Origin: Nevskia sp035651715
Lineage (GTDB): Bacteria; Pseudomonadota; Gammaproteobacteria; Nevskiales; Nevskiaceae
Direction: 5' to 3'
Length of the DNA stretch: 64,000 nt
NCBI GenBank assembly: GCA_035651715.1
Contig: DASRFD010000069.1
Location: 1 to 64,000 of the forward strand
The translations under genes were made by a program, and so were the position numbers. Positions 1 through 7,307 of this stretch are shown piece after piece. A model generated the notes under the pieces. That model worked only from the letters and a program-made list of their open reading frames with translations, searched no databases and was not told the DNA's origin. The stretch's first letter is position 1. Every line of letters starts with the position of its first letter.

Positions 1-1033
1 GCGGCAGGCCGTCGGCGGTGAGCAGTTCGAGCACGCCGGCTTCGGCCAGCTCGGCGGCGCCGATGCGGGCGATGCCCTGCGCCGGCGTGTCGCGCACCAG
101 GTCCAGGTATTTCTGCGGCAGGCCGTGGCTGCGCAGGAACTCGCTGTAGAGCCGGCCTTCCTGTTCGGCGCCGAGGCGCAGCCAGGCCGAGGTCCCTTCC
201 ACCGGCCCGGGGGAGTGGAAGCCGAACAGCGCGTCCGGCGCGGCATAGCGGTTGGCGCCGGCCAGGAACGGCACCAGGCAGGCGCTGGCGCAGTGCCGGT
301 CGACTTCCGCATCGAGACGGTGATCGACCATGCTGCGGGCGAGCTGCAGCGACTGGTCGACCAGGCCGCCGTAGCTGTCGATCAGCACGCGCCGCGCGCG
401 CGGGTGCGCGGCGAGCACGTCGTCGAAGCGCGCCGCCACGCCGGGCCCGAGCAGGCCGTCGATGCGGATGGTGGCGGTGCGGTCGTCGGCGCTGACGGTG
501 TAATCGCTCATGCGGCCGGAACTGCGCGTGATGCGGCCGAGCTGCGGTCCCACCGCCACCATCAGCACCAGGATCACCACGCCGAGCAGGGCGGAGCCCA
601 CGCCGAGCAGGCGCGCGGCGGCGCTGCGGCCGCGGCGCAGGCTCAGCGCCGTGCCGGCGAACAGGGCCAGCGCCAGGGCGCCGCCGCTGAGCATGGCGCG
701 CAGCACCTGGCCGTGCGGATCGGGCGAGGCGTTGATGCGGGTCGCGTAGTGGCGGAACAGCAGGGTCAGCGCGCCGCACAGCGCCACGACCAGCAGCAGC
801 GGAACGCGGCCGGGACGCGCTGGCGGCGCCGCGGGCCGATGCGCCGGGCGGAAGGCCGTGCCGAAGCAATCCTGCGCCGGCGTCCACTGCGTCAGGCCGA
901 GGCGCCACAGCAGCGTGCCGCGCTCCACCGCGCCGCGGCGGATCAGGTCGAGCAGCTGTTCGCGGCTGAGCGGCCCGCGCCGCCCGGCCGGCAGCAGCGC
1001 GTACCACCAGGCCTGATCCTCGCCGGCGCTCAT
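1..1033 (-). CDS. GYF_2-domain membrane protein with ClpP-like protease fold (partial)
   Basis: The gene starts with ATG at 1033 and runs off the left edge, so only the first 344 residues are visible. Residues about 8-52 form a GYF_2 (DUF4339) domain (WWY, GPLS, LLW, TQW). Hydrophobic segments follow near 78-93, 117-132 and 143-163. The remainder resembles the ClpP/crotonase-like predicted periplasmic proteases of the COG3904 type: DSYGG near 219-223, HCASAC at 247-252 and GFHS at 271-274. Ser250 and His273 are 23 residues apart, as expected for a ClpP-type Ser-His pair. The ATG overlaps the stop of the upstream RDD gene (ATGA), so the two are probably translationally coupled. Protease activity is inferred from these motifs. 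Confidence 0.75.
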   Translation of the reverse strand, partial: MSAGEDQAWWYALLPAGRRGPLSREQLLDLIRRGAVERGTLLWRLGLTQWTPAQDCFGTAFRPAHRPAAPPARPGRVPLLLVVALCGALTLLFRHYATRINASPDPHGQVLRAMLSGGALALALFAGTALSLRRGRSAAARLLGVGSALLGVVILVLMVAVGPQLGRITRSSGRMSDYTVSADDRTATIRIDGLLGPGVAARFDDVLAAHPRARRVLIDSYGGLVDQSLQLARSMVDHRLDAEVDRHCASACLVPFLAGANRYAAPDALFGFHSPGPVEGTSAWLRLGAEQEGRLYSEFLRSHGLPQKYLDLVRDTPAQGIARIGAAELAEAGVLELLTADGLP

Positions 1034-1878
1034 GGCGGCACCCGCCGCGCCGCGCCGATGCCGATCAGCGCCGCCACCACCAGGGCCAGCAGCACCGTTG
1101 CGATCGCCAGGCGCGCGCCGATCCAGGGGCTGGCGTCGCGGTACTGCACCACCGCATCCAGCTCCTCGTCCCAGTCCATGCGGCGGTTGCGCATCAAGTA
1201 GTTGTAGGAGCTGACCATGGTGATCAGCGACACCAGCGGCAGGCCCATGCCGAAGCCGGAAAGCCAGATGCGGAATTCGCGCGACAGCGCCGCGCCGAGG
1301 CCGATCATGCCCCCCTGGGTCGACAGCACGCGGACGCCGGCGCACCACTTGCCCGGCGTGGTGCCGGACAGGCCGATGAACAGGGCGCACAGCGGCGCCG
1401 AGATCAGGGTCACCGCAATGGCGGCGACCAGGTTGTTGGTAAGGACGGTTTCGGTGGCGTGGATGTCGTCGGACAGGGCGTAGATCGGCACCGTCAGCAC
1501 GGCGTAGCCGAGCAGGCCCAAGCTGTAATGGTCGATCATCCGCGCCAGGTAGCGCCGCCACGGATGCGGCGGCTCGATGTGCCAGCCCGCCGCCGGCGCC
1601 GCCTCCGCCTGAGGCGGCCGCGGCTCCGCCAGGTGCGGCACCAGCGGCGGCGGCAGGGGCGGCGGCTGCGCCGCGCTGGCCGGCGCCGCGGCGGCGCGCG
1701 GTGCCGGCGGCGGGTTGAACTGCGGCAGCGCTTCGCCCAGCGGGCGCCAGTCCTGTTCCTCGGACCAGAGCTGGGTCTGCTCGTCGATGCGCCGCTGCTC
1801 CAGCAGGGCGCGCAGCGCGTCCAGCTCCACCGGTCCGGTCACCCGCTCGTCGCGGCTGTAGTAGTAGTACGCGGACAC
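1030..1878 (-). CDS. GYF_2 and RDD domain membrane protein
   Basis: This 282-residue protein has an N-terminal GYF_2 domain (YYYYSRDERVTGP at 4-16, LWSEEQDW at 37-44), a proline/alanine-rich linker at about 54-104 and an RDD-family membrane domain from about 105 to the end (RRYLARMIDHY, then GTTPGKWCAGVRVL). RDD proteins are small multi-helix inner-membrane proteins of mostly unknown, possibly transport, function. The GTG at 1878 is chosen because the GYF_2 fold begins right after it. The longer upstream reading lacks homology-like content and I see no strong Shine-Dalgarno, so the start is uncertain. The stop overlaps the next gene's ATG. GYF_2 is thought to bind proline-rich peptides, so the two GYF_2 proteins may act together. 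Confidence 0.8.
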   Translation of the reverse strand: MSAYYYYSRDERVTGPVELDALRALLEQRRIDEQTQLWSEEQDWRPLGEALPQFNPPPAPRAAAAPASAAQPPPLPPPLVPHLAEPRPPQAEAAPAAGWHIEPPHPWRRYLARMIDHYSLGLLGYAVLTVPIYALSDDIHATETVLTNNLVAAIAVTLISAPLCALFIGLSGTTPGKWCAGVRVLSTQGGMIGLGAALSREFRIWLSGFGMGLPLVSLITMVSSYNYLMRNRRMDWDEELDAVVQYRDASPWIGARLAIATVLLALVVAALIGIGAARRVPP

Positions 1879-2000
1879 GGCTTCAGGCCGGACGGCGGAC
1901 GTGGCTGTGCATGCGGCGGTTCCCGTGAACTGCGCCGGCGACGCCGCTGGCGCGCCGGCCCCTGCCTGGATGTTACACCTGGGCGAAGGCGCCGGTTCGT

Positions 2001-2414
2001 TCAGAAGCGCGCGGCGAGGAAGCCGCCGGCGTAGAGCAGCGAGGCCAGGCTCACGCCCAGCAAGGGTGTGCTGAACCAGTAGCGCCAGGCCAGCAGGAGG
2101 TAGCTGCCGAGCACCACGGCGCCCAGGCCGCCGAGGAAGCGGTCGTGCAGCAGCAGGTCGGCCTGGCGCAGCGCGAGGTCGCCATAGAACAGGCCGAACA
2201 GGATCACGCCGAGGCTGTGGCTGGCGTTGAAGCCGACCCAGGCGTTCCACATCGTGGTCTGGCGGGTCAGGCGCGGCGAAACCTCGCGCATCTGCGATTC
2301 CAGCTCCGCTTCGCGCGGGCTGAATTTGCGGCTGAAGAAGGTCATCAGCAGATGGGCCGTTCCCAGTGCCAGGAAGATGGAGCAGCTGGCAAGCAGCAGC
2401 GACTGGGCGAGCAT
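2001..2414 (-). CDS. Small integral membrane protein (LIC_13387-like)
   Basis: This is a 137-residue protein with about four hydrophobic helices (near 3-22, 58-75, 88-106 and 112-130). The central segment WNAWVGFNASHSLG, after a charged region, is reminiscent of the LIC_13387 family of small membrane proteins. That assignment is from memory and tentative. The ATG at 2414 begins directly with the first membrane segment (MLAQSLLLAS); the longer reading upstream adds only low-complexity residues. No function is known. It lies upstream of the GYF_2/RDD pair on the same strand but is separated by about 120 bases, so co-transcription is possible rather than shown. Confidence 0.65.
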   Translation of the reverse strand: MLAQSLLLASCSIFLALGTAHLLMTFFSRKFSPREAELESQMREVSPRLTRQTTMWNAWVGFNASHSLGVILFGLFYGDLALRQADLLLHDRFLGGLGAVVLGSYLLLAWRYWFSTPLLGVSLASLLYAGGFLAARF

Positions 2415-2761
2415 CGGCGGTGGGTTCGGGCAGGCGATGCGGCGAGGGTAGCGCATCGCGCCGGGACTGTCGCCGGGCGCGGAACCCGCCGCGCCATGAG
2501 CGGTCTCAATGATGTGCCCGCGCAGCGGCACTCATGGCCTCGATCCACTGGCCTTGCACTGCCGGCCTGGTCCGGCATCCACTCCTGCCGCTGCATTCCG
2601 CGCCCTCGCGGCGCCGCCACCCGGGCATTCGCGGATGCGCATGGAAGTTGGCCTCAGGCCGTGCCTTGCCGGTGAAGCGGCGCATCCCCATTCGAAGCGC
2701 CCGGCTGCACGGTCCCGGGTGCGAGGCCCGCCGGCCGGTCCGCGCGGCGGAAGGTGGAAGC
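2415..2761. other. Intergenic stretch with no recognised feature
   Basis: This 347-base region lies between two divergently read genes. It is very GC-rich and open in several frames, but none of those readings has a credible start or composition. It should hold the promoters for both flanking genes. I see no clear dyad, terminator or RNA gene in it. Confidence 0.4.
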
Positions 2762-3064
2762 ATGGAGACGGAACGCAGTGAAGCGGATCGCGAGTTGCAC
2801 GCCGAGCTCATCGAGCTGATCAGGCCCGAGGCGCCGAGCGGCTGGATCATCGTCCTGATCAGGGCCGACGCCGGCAGCGCCGAGGAACTGGTCCTGGAGC
2901 ACATCGACTACACCGGGCATGTGCTGTGGCACGACAGCAGCGTGGAGTTGCGCCGCGCCCTGCACCGGGTGTTGCGGCGCCATCGCGAGGGCACCGGCGC
3001 CGGCTGGAGCCACGCCTCGTTGGTACTGTCGGAAGCGAAGCTGCTGTCGGCCGACTTCCGCTGA
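2762..3064 (+). CDS. Hypothetical 100-residue protein
   Basis: This small acidic-to-basic soluble protein is not recognised. The ATG at 2762 is preceded by a purine-rich GGAAGGTGGAAG stretch that can serve as ribosome binding site. The open frame extends further upstream, but that extension is rich in Arg, Pro and Ala and looks non-coding. The protein starts with charged residues (METERSEADRE), has a hydrophobic strand (GWIIVLIRA near 26-34) and an arginine-rich helix (LRRALHRVLRRHREG near 60-74). There is no signal peptide and no neighbour that indicates a role. It converges on the AhpD-like gene 10 bases downstream. Confidence 0.5.
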   Translation: METERSEADRELHAELIELIRPEAPSGWIIVLIRADAGSAEELVLEHIDYTGHVLWHDSSVELRRALHRVLRRHREGTGAGWSHASLVLSEAKLLSADFR

Positions 3065-3074
3065 ACGGAACGGC

Positions 3075-3575
3075 TCAGGCCGGCTCGGCCGCCCGGCGCT
3101 GCATCAGCAGGGCGCAGGCCTGGCCCACGTCGAGCACGCGCATGGTGCGGCCGGCGCCGAGCCACAGGCTGCAGCAGATCGCCAGGTCGACGATCTCGGC
3201 ATCGCTGTAGTGCTGACGCAGGCGCCCCCAGAAGTCCGCGTCTTCGCGCAGCGCCAGGTGATCGGTGGCGAGACCTTCGGCGTATTCGGCGGCGAGCCTC
3301 TCGCGCGTGCTGTAGCCGGGCCACTCGCGCCACCCGGCGGCGTGCGCATAGAAGTCCTCGTCGAGGCCGTCCGCGGCGCCGCCGTCGTAGCGCGCATTGC
3401 GGCACACCTCGCATTCGTTGGACAGCGCGATGCGCATGCGCGCCAGTTCCTGCACGCGCAGCGGCAGGATGGACTTGCCATAGACCGCCTCGCTCAGCGC
3501 CGCCAGGCCGGCGCCCAGCTCCGGGCGCAGCGCCATCCAGCTGCCGAGGTCGTCGGGAACGTCGATGCGGGGCAT
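3075..3575 (-). CDS. Carboxymuconolactone decarboxylase / AhpD-like protein
   Basis: This 166-residue protein belongs to the AhpD/carboxymuconolactone decarboxylase superfamily, whose members are redox-active or act on lactones. The AhpD signature Glu-x11-Cys-x-x-Cys is present as Glu43, Cys55 and Cys58 (NECEVCRNA). The histidine usually four residues after the second cysteine is Arg62, so proton relay may differ from AhpD itself. The ATG at 3575 (MPRIDVPDD) is chosen because the frame upstream looks non-coding. A disulfide/peroxidase-type reductase role is likely but unproven. No alkyl hydroperoxide reductase gene lies next to it. Confidence 0.8.
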   Translation of the reverse strand: MPRIDVPDDLGSWMALRPELGAGLAALSEAVYGKSILPLRVQELARMRIALSNECEVCRNARYDGGAADGLDEDFYAHAAGWREWPGYSTRERLAAEYAEGLATDHLALREDADFWGRLRQHYSDAEIVDLAICCSLWLGAGRTMRVLDVGQACALLMQRRAAEPA

Positions 3576-3681
3576 GAGAGCCGCTCCGGTACCAGGGAAT
3601 CGCGGCTCATTACGCGCGCCCGCCGGCCGCGCCGCATGCTGCAAACGCAGTAGCCCGGAGGGCCGGGCTGCTGCGGACTAC

Positions 3682-4140
3682 TCAGCCGCCGTGATCGTGG
3701 CCCCGGCCGTGGTCGCCATGGTCGCCGTGCCCATGGCCGCGGCCATGATCGCCGTGGCCGGGGCCACGGTCGTCGTCGCCATGCCAGTCGCCGCGGCCGC
3801 CGCCGTGGTAGCGCGGCACCACCACGCGGTTGTACCAATCGTCGCGCACGAAGTAGACCTGGTGGCCGCAGGCGTTGTATTCGGCGCAGTGCTTGGCCCA
3901 GTGCTTGGCGTGGCCGGGCGGCACGCGCAGGTAGAGCGGCGGACCGTAGCTCTCCGGCACGCGGTCCACCACCACCGGCTGCGAATAGATCACCTGCGGC
4001 TGCGGAAGATCACCGATATTGATCTGGCCATAGAAGCCCGGCTCGCCGATGTTGACCGAGACGCCGACCTGGGCGGCGGCGATCGCCGGTACCAGGGCCG
4101 CGCCGAGTGCCGCGAGGATGAGTGTCTGTTTTCGTTTCAT
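3682..4140 (-). CDS. Secreted protein with His/Gly/Asp-rich C-terminus
   Basis: This 152-residue protein has a clear signal peptide (MKRKQ, then a hydrophobic core ending AIAAAQ near 23) and a mature domain with the pattern LRVPPGHAKHWAKHC...YNACG near 87-108, seen in small conserved periplasmic proteins of proteobacteria. The last 35 residues alternate GHGDHGRGHGD, a stretch well suited to bind divalent metal. Two cysteines (CAEYNAC) could form a disulfide. A metal-buffering or envelope role is a guess. The gene stands alone; a small lipoprotein gene lies upstream on the same strand after 160 bases. Confidence 0.7.
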   Translation of the reverse strand: MKRKQTLILAALGAALVPAIAAAQVGVSVNIGEPGFYGQINIGDLPQPQVIYSQPVVVDRVPESYGPPLYLRVPPGHAKHWAKHCAEYNACGHQVYFVRDDWYNRVVVPRYHGGGRGDWHGDDDRGPGHGDHGRGHGHGDHGDHGRGHDHGG

Positions 4141-4301
4141 TGCCGAGCCTCCCATTCCATGAGCATGGTGCGCCGCGGCGGCTGCCGCAGCCTGCGCCAG
4201 TTGCATCATATGCCTGGCGCGGCGCCGGCATAGCCGGCGCGCACGGCGGCAGGATGGGCGGCGGGCGCTGAACCGGGCCTTAACCGCCCGCGCCCGGAGG
4301 C

Positions 4302-4523
4302 TTATTTCTTGACCGAGGCGATCTCGTAGCCCTGGAAACGGTAGTGGTCCACGCACTCGGTCAGCAGATCCTCCTGCACCCGCTCGGAGGCGACGCCGGT
4401 GCTGGCGGAGCCGCTCTTGCAGGCGACCTGCTGGCCCTGCGCGTTCTGCATGATGACCTCGGTGCCGCAGGCGGACAGAGTCCAGGCCATGGCGAGGAGA
4501 AGGCTCAATCGGAAAGCGGTCAT
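4302..4523 (-). CDS. Small lipoprotein
   Basis: The protein has 73 residues. A short positively charged start (MTAFR) and hydrophobic stretch end in a lipobox LSAC, with the acylated cysteine near residue 19. The mature part contains ACKSGS and TECVDHYRFQGYEI, a pattern common in short envelope lipoproteins of unknown function (two cysteines, QGY near the C-terminus). The ATG at 4523 begins exactly at the signal sequence; the longer frame upstream is non-coding in character. It is probably monocistronic. Confidence 0.7.
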   Translation of the reverse strand: MTAFRLSLLLAMAWTLSACGTEVIMQNAQGQQVACKSGSASTGVASERVQEDLLTECVDHYRFQGYEIASVKK

Positions 4524-4693
4524 ATGGCGCACCTCTTCCCTGGCGCTGTGGGGGAATGCCGGCAATCCGTGCCGGAGGCTGTTGCTCAGCTCTTGGAGTG
4601 CATCTTGCGCGGCGAAGTTCGGGCCGCGCCGGCGCGGGAGGATGGGCGGCGTCCCGGCGTGGACAAGCGGCTGGCGCCGCCGCCGGAGCGGGC

Positions 4694-5137
4694 CTACAGG
4701 CGCCCCTGGCAGCCCGGCATGCCGCAGGCGCAATGCATCCCGCCCCGATGCGGCGTGATGCCGTAGTCCACGGTGAGCTCGTCGCCGGCGCGGATGGCGC
4801 GGCGGGTGTAGACCTCGACGCGGCGGTGGGCGATGCGCATGTAGCAATTGGCGGAACAGCTGTGATTGAGGAAGCGGAAGCTGTTGCCGGCGGAGCAGTC
4901 GAGCGCGGTGCGCGGATCGATCTCGATCAGATAGATCCGCCCCGAGCGTTCCGCTTCCTTCCAGGCGCCGGGCAGGCGCACATGGCTGCCGCCGATCTCG
5001 CCGAGCTTGCGCCGCGCCGGCAGCGGCCTGGCTGCGAACAGGCCGCGGCCGTCGATGCGGCTGCGGCGGACTTCCAGGGCGTAGCGGATCTGGCCCTCGC
5101 TGGAGCCGAGCGGGGCGGGCTTGCGGTGTGCGGACAT
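4694..5137 (-). CDS. SET-domain protein lysine methyltransferase-like
   Basis: This 147-residue protein is almost entirely a SET domain with post-SET cysteines. It carries the hallmark motifs: RGLFAARPLP near 31-40, NHSCSANC at 91-98, GDELTVDYG at 118-126 and CACGMPGC at 136-143. Asn91 and His92 would contact S-adenosylmethionine and Tyr125 is the expected catalytic tyrosine. Cys94, Cys136, Cys138 and Cys143 could hold the post-SET zinc. Bacterial SET proteins methylate lysines on ribosomal, cytochrome or nucleoid proteins; the target here is unknown. All catalytic landmarks are intact. A hairpin GCACCGC...GCGGTGC lies in the upstream gap. Confidence 0.9.
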   Translation of the reverse strand: MSAHRKPAPLGSSEGQIRYALEVRRSRIDGRGLFAARPLPARRKLGEIGGSHVRLPGAWKEAERSGRIYLIEIDPRTALDCSAGNSFRFLNHSCSANCYMRIAHRRVEVYTRRAIRAGDELTVDYGITPHRGGMHCACGMPGCQGRL

Positions 5138-5398
5138 GCGTGGAGCGCGGAGCCCGTCTCGCGGGCAGACGGAATATTGTGCAGCACCGCGTGCCGCGGT
5201 GCGCGGCTGCGGGACCTCGGCTCTTCGATAGGAAAACCAATAACACTTCTTTGCGCCGCGGGCTCTGGGCCGGCCAGGGCTACCGTTGATCTAGCCGCGC
5301 CGCGTCCGCCCGCCCGCGGCGGCTATAAAGCGGAGGTCCGCAGCTGGGAACGGACGAATCGTACCGTGGCATCAAGCGAGAGGTGGGCGGAAAGCCGC

Positions 5399-5734
5399 AT
5401 GACAGCCGGACCGGAACACAAGCCGCAGCGTGCAGCCGCGCCGGCGGCGGGACTGCGAGGGGGACTGGGCCTGCGTGCCAGCACCGTACTGTTGCTGCTC
5501 GCCATGTGCGGCATGGTGCTGCGCCTGAGCGGCGCTGCCGGCTGGCTGATGCATGTCTCGACCGTGGTGGGCCTGGTGCTGGGCACGCTGGCGCCGGTAT
5601 GGGCGGTGTGCGGCAGCATGGCCGCCAGCGTGTATCTGATGCTCAGCATGGCGCGCCCCTACAGCGCGCTGCAGCACCTGGCCGAGATGGCCTGCGGCGT
5701 GTTGCTGATCGTGCTGATGCTGCCGGTGTTCTGA
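5399..5734 (+). CDS. Small membrane protein, unknown function
   Basis: This 111-residue protein has an Ala-rich cytoplasmic N-terminus and about three hydrophobic helices (near 27-43, 50-72 and 92-109). I do not recognise a family. The ATG at 5399 is chosen because the upstream reading overlaps the SET gene's opposite strand and lacks coding character; a weak AGGTGG precedes it. The upstream 260 bases are relatively AT-richer near 5236-5255 and probably hold promoters for this gene and the divergent SET gene. Function cannot be assigned. Confidence 0.55.
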   Translation: MTAGPEHKPQRAAAPAAGLRGGLGLRASTVLLLLAMCGMVLRLSGAAGWLMHVSTVVGLVLGTLAPVWAVCGSMAASVYLMLSMARPYSALQHLAEMACGVLLIVLMLPVF

Positions 5735-5859
5735 AGCGCGGGACCTTGCGGCCTCCTTACGAGCGTAAACATCCGTTAAGGAACCGTTCATCGAAGCCCG
5801 CCTAGGCTTTCCCTGCGCACCGAAGAGCGGTGCGGATGGTTCGCCAAGGAGAGGCTGCG

Positions 5860-6141
5860 ATGAAAGCTGCAGCGCGCAATCTGCTGGGCGCGGGGCTGCT
5901 GGCCCTGCCGGCCGCGGCATTGGCCCATACCGACGTTTACCTCGGCATCGGCCTCGACGGCGGCTATTACGCGCCGCCGCCCCCTGTCTACTACGCGCCC
6001 CCACCGCCGCCGCTCTACTACGGCCCGACCGTGGTCTACACCGACGAGGATTGGCGCTGGCGGCACCACCGCCGCGACCGGGACGGCTGGCGCGAACACG
6101 AATGGCACCACCGTCACCATCATCACGGCCATGACGACTAG
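5860..6141 (+). CDS. Secreted His/Tyr/Pro-rich small protein
   Basis: This 93-residue protein begins with a signal peptide (MKAAARN, core ending AAALAH near 24). The mature part has Tyr-Pro repeats (YYAPPPPVYYAPPPPP) and a C-terminus of histidine and arginine (HHRHHHHGHDD). Such short extracytoplasmic proteins may bind metals or the cell envelope. A strong AAGGAGAGG sits seven bases before the ATG at 5860. The next gene starts 42 bases downstream with its own AAGGAG, so the two are likely co-transcribed. Its composition resembles the His-rich protein at 3682-4140. Confidence 0.65.
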   Translation: MKAAARNLLGAGLLALPAAALAHTDVYLGIGLDGGYYAPPPPVYYAPPPPPLYYGPTVVYTDEDWRWRHHRRDRDGWREHEWHHRHHHHGHDD

Positions 6142-6183
6142 CGGGGCGATCCCGCCAGGCGATCGCCACCAAGGAGCTGGATC

Positions 6184-6516
6184 ATGAAATACCGGACAGT
6201 ATTGATGGCAGCGGCCGCCGCGCTGCTGCTGGGGCAGTCGGCTTATGCCGACACCTTCACCAACGCCAACGGCGAGCAGGTGCAGTGCCGCAAGGTGCGG
6301 GTGGTGCACCAGAAGCAGTGGGGCACCGGCGGCACTGCCGGCACCGTGATCGGCGGCGCGCTCGGCGGCCTTGCCGGCAACCAGTTCGGCAAGGGCTCGG
6401 GCAAGTCGGCGATGACCGCCGCCGGCGCCGTCGGCGGCGCCGTGGCCGGACACGAGGTCGGCAAGAAGCGCGACACCTATGTCACTTACGAGGAGCGCTG
6501 CAAGCGCGTGAACTGA
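6184..6516 (+). CDS. Glycine-zipper 2TM (Rickettsia 17 kDa antigen/SlyB-like) protein
   Basis: This 110-residue exported protein has a signal peptide ending near SAYAD (residue 23) and a glycine-zipper domain (GTAGTVIGGALGGLAGNQFG near 50-69, then AAGAVGGAVAGHEVG near 79-93). This family inserts into or associates with the outer membrane and is linked to envelope integrity. Two conserved cysteines (near 35 and 106) may form a disulfide; there is no lipobox, unlike SlyB. An AAGGAGCTGG stretch precedes the ATG. It forms a two-gene unit with the His-rich protein upstream. Confidence 0.8.
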   Translation: MKYRTVLMAAAAALLLGQSAYADTFTNANGEQVQCRKVRVVHQKQWGTGGTAGTVIGGALGGLAGNQFGKGSGKSAMTAAGAVGGAVAGHEVGKKRDTYVTYEERCKRVN

Positions 6517-6538
6517 AAAAGCACGGCGTCGGACCCGA

Positions 6539-6564
6539 CCGGGCCGCCCTGAAGGCCGGCCCGG
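6539..6564. terminator. Possible bidirectional terminator hairpin
   Basis: CCGGGCCG at 6539-6546 pairs with CGGCCCGG at 6557-6564 between two convergent genes. The stem is strong, but there is no U-tract on either side, so Rho-independent activity is doubtful. Confidence 0.35.
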
Positions 6565-6567
6565 GGT

Positions 6568-7215
6568 TCATCCACCCCGCCACATCACCTTGCCGATCAC
6601 ATTCACCCGCTCGGTCCCGCGCGCGCCCGCGTATTCGGCCGGCGCGCGGTTGTCGCTGACCAGGTCCAGTCCACCGTCGGGGCGGCGGTTGACGCGCCGG
6701 AGCTGCAACTCCCCGCCCACCGCAAGGGCATAGACTTCGCCGCTGCGCAGTTCGCGGTGCGCCAGGCTGATCAGCGCGAGGTCGCCCGGCTGCAGGTAGG
6801 GGCTCATGCTGTCGTCGCCGACCAGTACAGTGCGGCAACGCTCGGGATTGAGGCCGCGCTCCCGCATCCAGCTGCGCTGAAAGCCCTGCGTATAGTCCAA
6901 TTCCTCATGCTCCCAGCCGATGCGGCCGGCCCCGGCGGACACCATGGCGCCTCGCACCAGCGGGACGAACACCGGCCGGTCTTCGCCCTCGCGCCGCGCC
7001 GGCCGGGGCTCCATCTCGCCGCGGCCGGTAAGCAGCCAGGCCAGGTCCACCTTGAGGGCGCTGGCCAGTTCGGGGGCCTTCTTGGTGCCGGCCTGCGCGC
7101 CGGACTCGAGGTCGGAGATGGTGGGCTGCGAGACGCCCGAGCGGCGGGCCAGCTCCGCCTGGCTGGTGCCGCGCAGCTTGCGCGCCTGGATCAGTCGTTC
7201 GCCCAGAGTGCTCAT
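6568..7215 (-). CDS. XRE-family repressor with S24 (LexA/CI-like) C-terminal domain
   Basis: This 215-residue protein has a helix-turn-helix domain at 1-65 (RKLRGTSQAELARRSGVSQ) and an S24 peptidase-like domain at about 80-215. The nucleophile motif GDDSMSPYLQPGD places the serine at 136. The lysine general base of LexA/CI lies 37 residues later; here that position is Arg173 (LQLRRV), so autoproteolysis is probably lost. An Ala-Gly site (SAGAG near 93-97) remains. It most likely represses its own promoter and the divergent DUF3592 gene through the palindrome at 7223-7234. ATG at 7215 is preferred; an in-frame ATG at 7224 would overlap that palindrome. Confidence 0.88.
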   Translation of the reverse strand: MSTLGERLIQARKLRGTSQAELARRSGVSQPTISDLESGAQAGTKKAPELASALKVDLAWLLTGRGEMEPRPARREGEDRPVFVPLVRGAMVSAGAGRIGWEHEELDYTQGFQRSWMRERGLNPERCRTVLVGDDSMSPYLQPGDLALISLAHRELRSGEVYALAVGGELQLRRVNRRPDGGLDLVSDNRAPAEYAGARGTERVNVIGKVMWRGG

Positions 7216-7222
7216 GGCCGCC

Positions 7223-7234
7223 ATCCTATAGGAT
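7223..7234. promoter_or_regulatory. Palindromic operator of the XRE/S24 repressor
   Basis: ATCCTATAGGAT is a perfect 12-base palindrome immediately upstream of the repressor start. It lies within an AT-richer cluster of overlapping inverted repeats (CCTAT-AGG-ATAGG and ATAG-G-CTAT, to about 7241). Position and symmetry fit an autoregulatory operator. Binding is inferred. Confidence 0.6.
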
Positions 7235-7307
7235 AGGCTATTGGAAAAGTCAATCAGCCGGCCGCGGGCTTTAACATGCACCGATCCCGGGGCGCATTGG
7301 GGGAACC

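Noticed and set aside
4556..5398. Long plus-strand frame upstream of the small membrane protein
   Set aside because: It is the opposite strand of the SET-domain gene; only the part from 5399 on has membrane-protein character.
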